A stretch of DNA of 15,196 nt from Bacillota bacterium (GTDB lineage: Bacteria; Bacillota; Desulfitobacteriia; Desulfitobacteriales; JAJXUE01). The notes below the pieces were generated by a model. The model was not told the origin of the DNA and ran no database searches. It was given only the letters and a program-made list of their open reading frames with translations. The position numbers were made by a program, and so were the translations under genes. The stretch is taken from the NCBI GenBank assembly GCA_021786555.1, contig JAJYNB010000428.1, forward strand, positions 1-15,196, in the 5' to 3' direction. Numbering within the stretch: the first letter of the stretch is position 1; each line of letters starts with the position of its first letter. Shown in pieces: positions 7,179 through 14,600 of this stretch.

Positions 7179-8367
7179 GACAGCTATTTCTTTAAAAAAT
7201 ATCAGCAAATGCTATCACATGTTCGACCGCCCCAAGGACCGCCTGTTACAGGGAATTTTCCGGGGCAGGAAGCAGTATTACCGCGAATTTTGGGCTCTGC
7301 GGGACGTATCCTTCGAGGTTCCCAAAGGTCAGACTATAGGCATTATCGGCCGCAACGGCTCGGGCAAGAGCACGGTGCTGCAAATCATTGCCGGAACCCT
7401 TACCCCCACTCACGGCAGCGTTGAGAGCACAGGACGCATCTCCGCCCTCCTGGAGCTGGGCAGCGGCTTTAACCCGGAATTTACCGGGCGGGAAAACGCG
7501 CTGATGAGCGGCGCCATTATGGGCTTATCCAGTAAAGAGATTCAGGACCGGATGCCCTTGATCGAGTCTTTTGCTGAAATCGGCGAGTTCATCGACCAGC
7601 CGGTCAAGCTGTATTCCTCGGGCATGTATGTGCGCCTGGCCTTTGCCTGCGCCATCAATGTGGACCCGGATATTTTGGTGGTGGATGAGGCCCTGGCTGT
7701 GGGGGACATGCAGTTTCAGCTGAAATGCATCGATAAGCTGAAATCCTTTAAAAAAGAAGGCAAGACCATCCTCTTTGTCAGCCATGATATTTACACGGTG
7801 AGAAATTTCTGTGACGAAGCTGTGTGGATGATGGACGGCCAGATTCACTTGAAGGGCGACGTCAACACGGTTACGGAACACTACCAGGACTTTATGAAGT
7901 TTGGCCTGGAAAACAAGGATGCGCCCCAACTGCCCAGCGAGGTCAGAAAAAATGTAGTCAATATCGACAAAGTTTCCTTTCTTGGCGCCGACAAAAAGCC
8001 CAAGAAGGATTTTGACTTTGCCGAGCCGATCACGGTGGTGGTGGATTACACCCTGCATGGAGATATGCAGGGAATCGTCGGGGGCGTAGCCTTGTTCGAC
8101 AAACAAAACACTTATGTGTGCGGGCTGAACACCAAACTGGACAAACTGGCCCTTCCCGCTAAGCCGGGCAAATACCAGCTGGTGCTCCAGTATACCGACG
8201 TCAAGCTCTTGGCGGGTACGTATTTTGTGGACGTAGGATTTTTTGAGGATTCAGCCGTGGTTATCCTGGACTTTAAGACTAAAGCCAATTCTTTTCGAGT
8301 TAAGTCTTCCGGTTACTTTGCCGAGGGTTTGGTGGAGATAAAGCACGAATGGGGATGCAAAGGTTAA
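7168..8367 (+). CDS. wzt: Polysaccharide ABC exporter ATPase with C-terminal glycan-binding-type domain (Wzt)
   Basis: A 399-residue ATPase partner of Wzm. The nucleotide-binding domain covers about 1-240: Walker A GRNGSGKST at 61-69, the Wzt/TagH-type segment LLELGSGFNPEFTGREN, the signature region YSSGMYVRLAF at 149-159, Walker B ILVVDEALAVGD with D173 and E174, and the H-loop H206 in LFVSHD. Residues about 245-399 form a beta-rich extension matching the position and length of the Wzt C-terminal domain, which in E. coli O9a binds the capped end of the chain. ATG 7168 is preferred over earlier in-frame starts because the ABC fold begins just after it (KTAISLKNISKCY) and a G-rich ribosome site precedes it. 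The next gene begins three bases after the stop. Confidence 0.93.
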   Translation: MSSKTAISLKNISKCYHMFDRPKDRLLQGIFRGRKQYYREFWALRDVSFEVPKGQTIGIIGRNGSGKSTVLQIIAGTLTPTHGSVESTGRISALLELGSGFNPEFTGRENALMSGAIMGLSSKEIQDRMPLIESFAEIGEFIDQPVKLYSSGMYVRLAFACAINVDPDILVVDEALAVGDMQFQLKCIDKLKSFKKEGKTILFVSHDIYTVRNFCDEAVWMMDGQIHLKGDVNTVTEHYQDFMKFGLENKDAPQLPSEVRKNVVNIDKVSFLGADKKPKKDFDFAEPITVVVDYTLHGDMQGIVGGVALFDKQNTYVCGLNTKLDKLALPAKPGKYQLVLQYTDVKLLAGTYFVDVGFFEDSAVVILDFKTKANSFRVKSSGYFAEGLVEIKHEWGCKG

Positions 8368-8370
8368 AGC

Positions 8371-11300
8371 ATGAATGCGAAGTATGATACCCACATAGAC
8401 ATGTCTGCTGACAATTCGTCCAGTACCTTGATTTTGCGCAGGGTTAAAGCCGGCTCCCGCGTGCTGGAGTTCGGTCCGGCTACCGGATATATGACCCGTT
8501 ATCTGCAGGAGGAGCTAGGGTGCAGGGTTTCTTGTGTGGAACTTGACCCCGAGTCCGCCGCGCTTTCGGGCAGATACTGCGAAAAGATGATTATCGCTGA
8601 TTTGGACAGCATGGACTGGCGCCAGGAATTGGAGCAGGAGTCTTTTGATTACTTGATCTTTGCCGATGTGCTGGAACATTTGAAAGACCCCTGGGGTGTA
8701 CTAAAGTTTGCCGTGTCCCTGTTGAAGCGGGACGGTACGGTGCTCACCTCTATACCCAATATAGGGCACAGCGCGGTATTGATGGATTTGTTCCAGGGCA
8801 AATTCGCCTACCGTTCCCTGGGGCTCCTGGACAATACCCATCTGCGCTTTTTTACCAGACAAAGTGTGCTGGAGCTGTTGGACAGTGCCGGACTCTGCCC
8901 GGTTGAAGTGCTGACCACTGTTCTAACCCCGGACCATACCGAGTTCCACCAGGAGTACAAAGATTACCCGGAACTGCTGCAAAACGCCCTGCAGCGCAGG
9001 GGGGATGCCCATGTCTACCAGTTTGTCAGCGCCGCAAAACGTAAGAAGGTACTGGGAGAAACTGAGTGCGGTGAACCGGTATCCGCCGGGACCGGGAGTG
9101 CAACCGGTTATGCACAGGTTTACTGGGAGTACCAGGGAGAATTCCGTGAGGAGCATTCGGCCAAGCTTCCACTCAGGACCGGGGCCGATAGCTATGAAGT
9201 GGAAATACCGGCTGGAGCAAAGGGGAGATTGCGGCTCGACCCGGTCAATTACCCTGCCTATGTGGAAATCAGCCGCATCGAGCTCTTTAGCTCGCTGCCC
9301 CAGCCCAACGCAGGTGTAAAACCTTTGGCGCTATGGTCTGCGGACAGTGAATTTGCCCGGCCCAGCTTTGGTGAGGGGGTCCTGCAGCTGGCCGGACAGA
9401 AAAAATTCCGGCTGGCGTGCACGGGCATGGACCCGCAGCTGATTTTGAGCTTGGGTTTTTCGGGAAGCAAGCAGCCAATGACACTCAGGATTGGCATGCG
9501 GGTTTTTAACAATTTGCCTGAGATGCTGGCCCAGGAGGTTTCCGGGCTGAAGACCGAATTCAAAGAGCTGGAAAACCAGTATGATAATCGGTCAATGGAG
9601 CTGGCGAGAATGAGAACGGAATTGATGGACAGGGAGCACCAGCTGGAGCGCATACTCTGTTCACCGGCTTGGGTTTTTACCAGTAAGCTGAGAAGGGTTC
9701 TTTGGTACTGGCGCAAGACCATGTTGCCTCTGACTATCGGTTATGAACAGGTTCTGATGCCGCTGGCCAGGGTGAGGATGCTGCCGGAGGAAGGCCCGGG
9801 GGCGTGGGAGGCTGTGGGCAAGGACCCGCAGATTATCCTCAAGGGCCCCTGGCCCAAGGCGTGGACCGAGGTTTCCTGGCAGGCAGCGTCAGACCACCCC
9901 TTGCGCCTGCGGCTCTACTTTGACCGTGGGCGCGGCTTCAATGAAGCAGAGAGTCTGGAACTAGGGGTAGTAGAAGGTGAAAACCTTACCCAGTATAGGG
10001 TGATTGTTCCCATCGGCACGGATATAAAAGGGGTAAGGCTGGACCCCGGGGAAGGTTTTGGCCGGTTTACTTTAAGAGAGTTCAAAATGAACGGGCTATC
10101 GAGGCCCGCTATCCTGCTGCGGGCAGTCCGGCTTTTCTTCAGAAAGCAGGGATTGTCCTATGACAGCCTTTCTTTTTTCGTCAGACAGACCGGGAGCGCT
10201 CTGCGCCATGACGGTCCCCAGGGGCTGTGGCAGTGGGCCAAGAATACCATAACCCCGAACGAGGACTATGGGCGCTGGCTCACCTATAAGGTGTTATCGG
10301 AAAGGGACAAGGAGCATATCAGGCACCAGATAGACAAGTTCGCCTACAGGCCGACCTTCTCCATCATTGTACCTGTCTACAATGTGGCGGAAGAGTGGCT
10401 GCGAAAGTGCATTGAGTCGGTGCGGGCTCAGCTATACCCTCACTGGGAGCTGTGCATAGCGGACGATGCCTCCACCGATCCGAGGGTAAAAGAAGTCCTG
10501 GATGAATATGCCAGGGCGGACTCCCGCATCAAGGTGGTGTACAGGGAGAAAAACGGCCACATTTCCGCCTCATCCAATTCAGCGCTGGAGCTGGCAACCG
10601 GCGAATACGCTGCCCTCCTGGATAACGATGACGAGCTTACAATAGACGCGCTGTATGAAAACGCACTCATGATTAACCGCAAGCCCGACGCGGACATGAT
10701 TTACAGCGACGAAGATAAGATTACTGAAGAGGGTGAACGGCACAGCCCGTTTTTCAAGCCCGAATGGTGCCCGGACACTTTCCTGTCCCAGATGTACATT
10801 TGCCACCTGGGAGTTTACCGCACCAAGCTGGTAAGGCAGATTGGCGGGTTCCGCATGGGTCTGGAAGGGAGCCAGGACTATGATCTGGTACTGCGTTTTA
10901 CCGAACTGACCAAAAACATCTATCATATCCCGAAGATTCTTTACCACTGGCGCACTATTGCCCAATCCACGGCCATGAATCCGGCATCCAAACAATATGC
11001 CTACAGAGCCGGCGAAAAGGCAATTCAGGAGGCTTTGGACCGGAGAGGGGAAAAAGGCTGGGTGAAATTGCAGCCCGATTATCCCGGCCAGTACGTGGTG
11101 CACTACCCGCCGGAAGGCAGCCCGCTTATTTCCATCCTCATTCCGACACGGGACAAGTCCGAATTGCTGCAGGCGTGCCTCAATTCGATTTTCGAAAAAA
11201 CTACATATGCGAATTTTGAAATCCTGATCATCGATAACGGCAGTGTGGAAGAGAAGACCCTAAACCTGTTTGAAGCCTGGCAAAAACGGGAACCGGCAAG

Positions 11301-11961
11301 GTTTCGGGTGCTTCGCCTGGACATTCCGTTCAATTATTCCGTCCTGAACAATCAGGCTGTGAAAGCTGCTAAAGGAGAACTTATCCTCCTCTTGAATAAT
11401 GATATGGAAGTTATTACGCCTGAATGGCTGGAGGAGATGGCCGGACAGGCACTGCGCCCGAGCATCGGGGCTGTGGGAGCAAAACTGTTGTATCCGGACG
11501 ACACCCTGCAGCATGCCGGCGTAATCCTGGGGATTCGGGGAGTAGCAGGCCATGGGCACAAATATGCCAACGCAGCTGAGCAGGGATATTTTGGCCGTTT
11601 ATTGGTGGTCTCAAATTATTCCGCCGTAACCGGGGCATGCTTAATGGTGAAGAAACAGTTGTTTGAAGCGGTCGGTGGGTTGGATGAAACCCTGCAGGTC
11701 GCTTTCAACGATGTGGATTTTTGTCTGAAACTGCAGCGCATGGGCCTGTACCACGTGGTGCTGCCCCATGTCCAACTCTATCATCACGAGTCCAAAAGCC
11801 GCGGCCAAGAAGATACGCCGGAGAAAATGCAGCGTTTTCTAAGCGAAGTAGAGTTTATGGAGAAGCGATGGGGCAGCATACTCGCTAACGACCCTTGCTA
11901 CAGCCCCAACCTTAGCTTGGACAAGGAGGACTTCTCCATCGCGGTGCCGCCGCGAAACTGA
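8371..11961 (+). CDS. Methyltransferase / beta-modules / coiled coil / double GT2 protein, 1196 residues
   Basis: A large multidomain cytoplasmic protein. Residues 1-225 are a class I SAM methyltransferase: VLEFGPATG at 31-39, VELDPES, FADVLEHL at 97-104, and DNTHLRFFTRQS. Residues about 249-306 and 514-575 are two beta-rich stretches that resemble each other, each with RLDP before a final strand. Residues about 380-430 are charged with heptad-like leucines (short coiled coil), followed by SPAWVFTSKLRR, a motif often seen next to coiled coils in glycosyltransferases. A first GT2 domain starts near 661 (TFSIIVPVYNV) with LLDNDDEL near 749. A second starts near 918 (PLISILIPTRDKS) with LLNNDM at 1007-1012 and NDVDFCLKLQRMG near 1113. 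The likely role is to add two sugars and a methyl group to a lipid-linked chain. It begins three bases after wzt. No signal peptide is seen. Confidence 0.88.
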   Translation: MNAKYDTHIDMSADNSSSTLILRRVKAGSRVLEFGPATGYMTRYLQEELGCRVSCVELDPESAALSGRYCEKMIIADLDSMDWRQELEQESFDYLIFADVLEHLKDPWGVLKFAVSLLKRDGTVLTSIPNIGHSAVLMDLFQGKFAYRSLGLLDNTHLRFFTRQSVLELLDSAGLCPVEVLTTVLTPDHTEFHQEYKDYPELLQNALQRRGDAHVYQFVSAAKRKKVLGETECGEPVSAGTGSATGYAQVYWEYQGEFREEHSAKLPLRTGADSYEVEIPAGAKGRLRLDPVNYPAYVEISRIELFSSLPQPNAGVKPLALWSADSEFARPSFGEGVLQLAGQKKFRLACTGMDPQLILSLGFSGSKQPMTLRIGMRVFNNLPEMLAQEVSGLKTEFKELENQYDNRSMELARMRTELMDREHQLERILCSPAWVFTSKLRRVLWYWRKTMLPLTIGYEQVLMPLARVRMLPEEGPGAWEAVGKDPQIILKGPWPKAWTEVSWQAASDHPLRLRLYFDRGRGFNEAESLELGVVEGENLTQYRVIVPIGTDIKGVRLDPGEGFGRFTLREFKMNGLSRPAILLRAVRLFFRKQGLSYDSLSFFVRQTGSALRHDGPQGLWQWAKNTITPNEDYGRWLTYKVLSERDKEHIRHQIDKFAYRPTFSIIVPVYNVAEEWLRKCIESVRAQLYPHWELCIADDASTDPRVKEVLDEYARADSRIKVVYREKNGHISASSNSALELATGEYAALLDNDDELTIDALYENALMINRKPDADMIYSDEDKITEEGERHSPFFKPEWCPDTFLSQMYICHLGVYRTKLVRQIGGFRMGLEGSQDYDLVLRFTELTKNIYHIPKILYHWRTIAQSTAMNPASKQYAYRAGEKAIQEALDRRGEKGWVKLQPDYPGQYVVHYPPEGSPLISILIPTRDKSELLQACLNSIFEKTTYANFEILIIDNGSVEEKTLNLFEAWQKREPARFRVLRLDIPFNYSVLNNQAVKAAKGELILLLNNDMEVITPEWLEEMAGQALRPSIGAVGAKLLYPDDTLQHAGVILGIRGVAGHGHKYANAAEQGYFGRLLVVSNYSAVTGACLMVKKQLFEAVGGLDETLQVAFNDVDFCLKLQRMGLYHVVLPHVQLYHHESKSRGQEDTPEKMQRFLSEVEFMEKRWGSILANDPCYSPNLSLDKEDFSIAVPPRN

Positions 11962-11966
11962 CCATG

Positions 11967-11972
11967 AGGTGA
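11967..11972 (+). promoter_or_regulatory. Ribosome binding site suggesting a CTG start for the DUF2142 gene
   Basis: AGGTGA at 11967-11972 lies seven bases before an in-frame CTG at 11980 but 19 bases before the TTG at 11992. If it is the working site, translation starts at CTG and adds four residues (MKTR). Confidence 0.3.
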
Positions 11973-11991
11973 AGCAGCCCTGAAGACCAGG

Positions 11992-13425
11992 TTGAAGTTC
12001 CTCTCTCCACATAGTAAGCAGCTTGTAGTTGTGCTGCTCCTGACACTGGTCAAAGGCCTGATGTGGGTAGTAATTATCCCGCCCTGGCAAGCGCCAGATG
12101 AGCCGTCCCATTTTGCCTATGTGCAGTATTTGGCGGAAGAAAACCAGCTGCCGCTGGTGCAAAACAGTGACGGCATTTCGGCTGAGGAGAAGAATTTTGC
12201 CAGGGCAGCCGGGATAGGGGACATCAAAGATCAACCTAACGCCGGGTCTATGCCAAGTTTAAAGACCTTGCTCGATTTTCCCCCAGGCACAAAGGCAGAG
12301 AGGGAAGCGTCCGGGAACACAGCGGCTTCAGGCTATCCCCCGGGATACTACTTTCTCGCGGCCTTGGTATACAAACTTTTTTACTACAAGTCGATTGTTG
12401 TGCGCTTCTACGCCATCCGGTTTTTCTCAGTGATAATTAGCTTGTTTGCGGTATGGGGAGCTTTTCAGATCGGGAAGCTGATAGTCCCCAAATCCGGGAC
12501 CTTCCCTCTGGCCCTGGCAGTGCTGACCGGCATGCAGCCCATGTTCTCCATGACTGCAGCCCAGATTTCCAACGATATCTTGCTGGACACCCTGGCCGTA
12601 TTGATTTTGTATTGGCTTTTCAATTTGCTTACTTCCACGTCTCCCCCTTCCCGCAAACAATTGGTGCTGGGAGGGGTCCTGCTGGGTTTGGGTTTACTTA
12701 CCAAAGCTCAGATGCTCTATGTCAGCGCCTTCGCTTGTCTGGTTGCCTTGATTCATTTTATTAGACGGAAACATAAAGCAGGATCCATAGTCAGGGAGTT
12801 GGCCCTCATCCTCGCTCCGGCTTTTGTTTTGTACGGCTGGTGGGCCTACTTCAGCTGGCAGCATTATCATTCTGTTTTGGGGAATATGCCCTTTCAGCCC
12901 GTGGGGAGTCCAGATGAGACGCTGAGCGGGTATATCAGGCAAAACTTTTTCACCGCCACGGGTTGGCAGCGGCAGTATACCCTGTGGGTAAAGTGGTACT
13001 GGGCCAATTTTGGCTGGTTGGACACCGGTTTCCGGTCCTACCGGTTGTATCAGGTCTTGCTGGGTTTTATGGCAATCGGGCTTGCAGGTGCGGTTGGCGG
13101 CCTGTTCAGGTGGAGAGGACCAAAACCCCAGGTCAGGATCAGTCTGGTAGTGCTGAGCGCCGCCTTTTACCTGGGGAATATTGCCTTTCTCTACGTGGTG
13201 GAGCTGGTGTATTTCTTAAGGTTTCACAATACTATGCTCCAGGGCAGATATTTGCTTACAGCCCTTGTGCCGCTCAATATTTTAATATTGACCGGTATCA
13301 GGTTTTTGCTGCCGGGTAGGCTGCAGCCTTATGGGGACATACTAATGGGGGTAGGGGCTTTTGCTCTAAACGTCTCAGCTTTGTTGCTGCTTTTGTCCGA
13401 GTATCACGGGATAGGCGTCATATAA
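11992..13425 (+). CDS. DUF2142-family multi-membrane protein, probable GT-C type
   Basis: A polytopic membrane protein of 477 residues with roughly ten hydrophobic segments. After the first segment it has PPWQAPDEPSHFAYVQYLAE (30-49), the hallmark of DUF2142 proteins. The acidic pair D36/E37 sits in the first outer loop, as in GT-C glycosyltransferases of the PMT/GT39 type. A long outer loop (about 50-115) ends in SGYPPGYYF, and QISNDILLD follows further on. By analogy it could transfer a sugar from a polyprenyl-phosphate donor to the polymer on the outer face, but DUF2142 has no established activity I can cite. The GT2 downstream could make the donor. The start is uncertain: TTG 11992 lacks a good ribosome site, and CTG 11980 has one. 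The gap after the previous gene is only about 20-30 bases. Confidence 0.85.
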   Translation: MKFLSPHSKQLVVVLLLTLVKGLMWVVIIPPWQAPDEPSHFAYVQYLAEENQLPLVQNSDGISAEEKNFARAAGIGDIKDQPNAGSMPSLKTLLDFPPGTKAEREASGNTAASGYPPGYYFLAALVYKLFYYKSIVVRFYAIRFFSVIISLFAVWGAFQIGKLIVPKSGTFPLALAVLTGMQPMFSMTAAQISNDILLDTLAVLILYWLFNLLTSTSPPSRKQLVLGGVLLGLGLLTKAQMLYVSAFACLVALIHFIRRKHKAGSIVRELALILAPAFVLYGWWAYFSWQHYHSVLGNMPFQPVGSPDETLSGYIRQNFFTATGWQRQYTLWVKWYWANFGWLDTGFRSYRLYQVLLGFMAIGLAGAVGGLFRWRGPKPQVRISLVVLSAAFYLGNIAFLYVVELVYFLRFHNTMLQGRYLLTALVPLNILILTGIRFLLPGRLQPYGDILMGVGAFALNVSALLLLLSEYHGIGVI

Positions 13426-13472
13426 CCGGACTTGGCAGCAGGGCAAACCGGAAGCTTTAAAGGAATGATAAT

Positions 13473-14174
13473 GTGTTCACTCAAGACCGCAAAGTGGTTG
13501 TAATCATACCTGCTTATAATGAACAAGACAGCATTGGCCTTGTGATTAAGCAGGTTTTGCAATACCACTGCACAGTGTTGGTCATTGACGATGGTTCCAG
13601 TGACCAAACCGGCTCTGCGGCGGCAAAAGCCGGCGCAGAAGTAATCAGCCTGCCGCAGAACCTGGGGATTGGCGGGGCAGTACAGACCGGATACCTGTTC
13701 GCTTTCCGGCATGGTTATGACATTGCGGTACAGGTTGATGCGGACGGTCAGCATAAACCGCGGGAACTCCACAAGATATTACAGCCCCTGCTGGATGGTG
13801 AGGCTGATTTGGCGCTGGGATCAAGGTATATAGCAAAGACCTCCTTTAAGTCCAGCTTCAGCCGCAGGACCGGAATGATTCTACTCTCCTTGCTCGTAAC
13901 CATGCTGACCGGGCAGCGAATCTATGACACGACTTCCGGGTTCAGAGCGGCAAACAGGAAGGTCATTGAGCTCTTTGCCCATGAGTATTCCACTGACTAC
14001 CCGGAAGTTGATGCACTGGTTCTGGCGAGAAAGAACGGGATGAGGATAAAGGAAGTCTCAGTGGAAATGGATCAACGTTGCGCGGGAGAGTCGTCCATCA
14101 CCCCCTTCCGCTCGGCCTATTATGTGACAAAGGTTATTTTGGCCTTGTTGGTAAGAAGTCTGCGTTCGGTGTAG
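13473..14174 (+). CDS. Polyprenyl-phosphate glycosyltransferase, DPM1-like GT2
   Basis: A 233-residue GT2 enzyme of the dolichol-phosphate mannose synthase type. It shows VVVIIPAYNEQDSI at the N-terminus, LVIDDGSSDQT, QNLGIGGAVQTG, the metal-binding VDADGQH with D89 and D91, LGSRYI, and DTTSGFRAANR before the acceptor-side helix. There are no long membrane segments at the C-terminus, so it is a soluble or peripheral single-domain form. The family moves a sugar from a nucleotide donor to polyprenyl phosphate at the inner face. The start is GTG 13473, eight bases after AAAGGA; the ATG two bases earlier is in another frame. A DUF2304 gene starts eight bases after the stop, a pairing seen often in bacteria and archaea. 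Confidence 0.92.
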   Translation: MFTQDRKVVVIIPAYNEQDSIGLVIKQVLQYHCTVLVIDDGSSDQTGSAAAKAGAEVISLPQNLGIGGAVQTGYLFAFRHGYDIAVQVDADGQHKPRELHKILQPLLDGEADLALGSRYIAKTSFKSSFSRRTGMILLSLLVTMLTGQRIYDTTSGFRAANRKVIELFAHEYSTDYPEVDALVLARKNGMRIKEVSVEMDQRCAGESSITPFRSAYYVTKVILALLVRSLRSV

Positions 14175-14181
14175 GTGCAGG

Positions 14182-14523
14182 ATGAAGGAAATCTTTCTGT
14201 TGTGCTTAATATTAAGTATAGGGTTTATCCTGGTTGTGGCAGGGCTGGTACACAAAAAACTGCTGAGGGAGCAGCATGCCATCCTGTGGCTTATTTTCGG
14301 CGCGGGGATGATTGTGCTTTCGACCAACTCCATGTGGCTCGACAGGATAGCCAGCCTGTTGGAAGTACAGTACCCACCGGCTCTGCTGTTTTTTATCGGC
14401 ATTATGGTCTGCCTGGTGTTGATTTTGTACCTGACGGTTTTGGTTTCCAAACTTTCAGGCCGGGTAGTCAGGCTTACCCAAGAGGTTGGCATTTTAAAAT
14501 ACGAGGAAGACAAGAGGGAGTAG
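14182..14523 (+). CDS. DUF2304 membrane protein
   Basis: A 113-residue protein with three hydrophobic segments (about 4-23, 34-50 and 66-88) and a charged C-terminal tail. It carries the DUF2304 pattern: KKLLREQHAILWLIFGAGM, then LLFFIGIMVCLVLILYLTV, then SKLSGRVVRLTQEVGILK. AGGTG at 14173-14177 precedes ATG 14182. The function is not established. The constant pairing with DPM1-like GT2 enzymes suggests it anchors the enzyme or helps handle the lipid-linked sugar. It is the last intact gene of the cluster before the insertion sequence. Confidence 0.88.
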   Translation: MKEIFLLCLILSIGFILVVAGLVHKKLLREQHAILWLIFGAGMIVLSTNSMWLDRIASLLEVQYPPALLFFIGIMVCLVLILYLTVLVSKLSGRVVRLTQEVGILKYEEDKRE

Positions 14524-14568
14524 CTTGAAAAATAACTCAACGTAGCTTAAAAATGGGCGCACTTAAAT

Positions 14569-14586
14569 AAAGGCACTATCGCCTTT
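14569..14586 (-). terminator. Possible transcription terminator of the IS110 transposase
   Basis: AAAGGC and GCCTTT form a perfect six-pair stem with a six-base loop, 14 bases past the transposase stop. Read on the minus strand the stem ends in TTT and continues ATTTAAG, a weak T-rich tail. On the plus strand no T run follows. It could equally be part of the element end. Confidence 0.35.
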
Positions 14587-14600
14587 GAAAAGTAGTTAGC

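Noticed and set aside
7525..8106. Minus-strand open frame of 193 codons opposite wzt
   Set aside because: It lies opposite conserved ATPase motifs, has no ribosome site and shows no domain pattern.
10579..11103. Minus-strand open frame of 174 codons opposite the first GT2 domain of the 1196-residue protein
   Set aside because: No family pattern is seen, and the plus-strand reading shows clear GT2 motifs throughout.
11964..11972. Two-codon minimal frame ATG AGG TGA over the ribosome site of the DUF2142 gene
   Set aside because: Such a tiny frame is expected by chance and nothing else supports translation control here.
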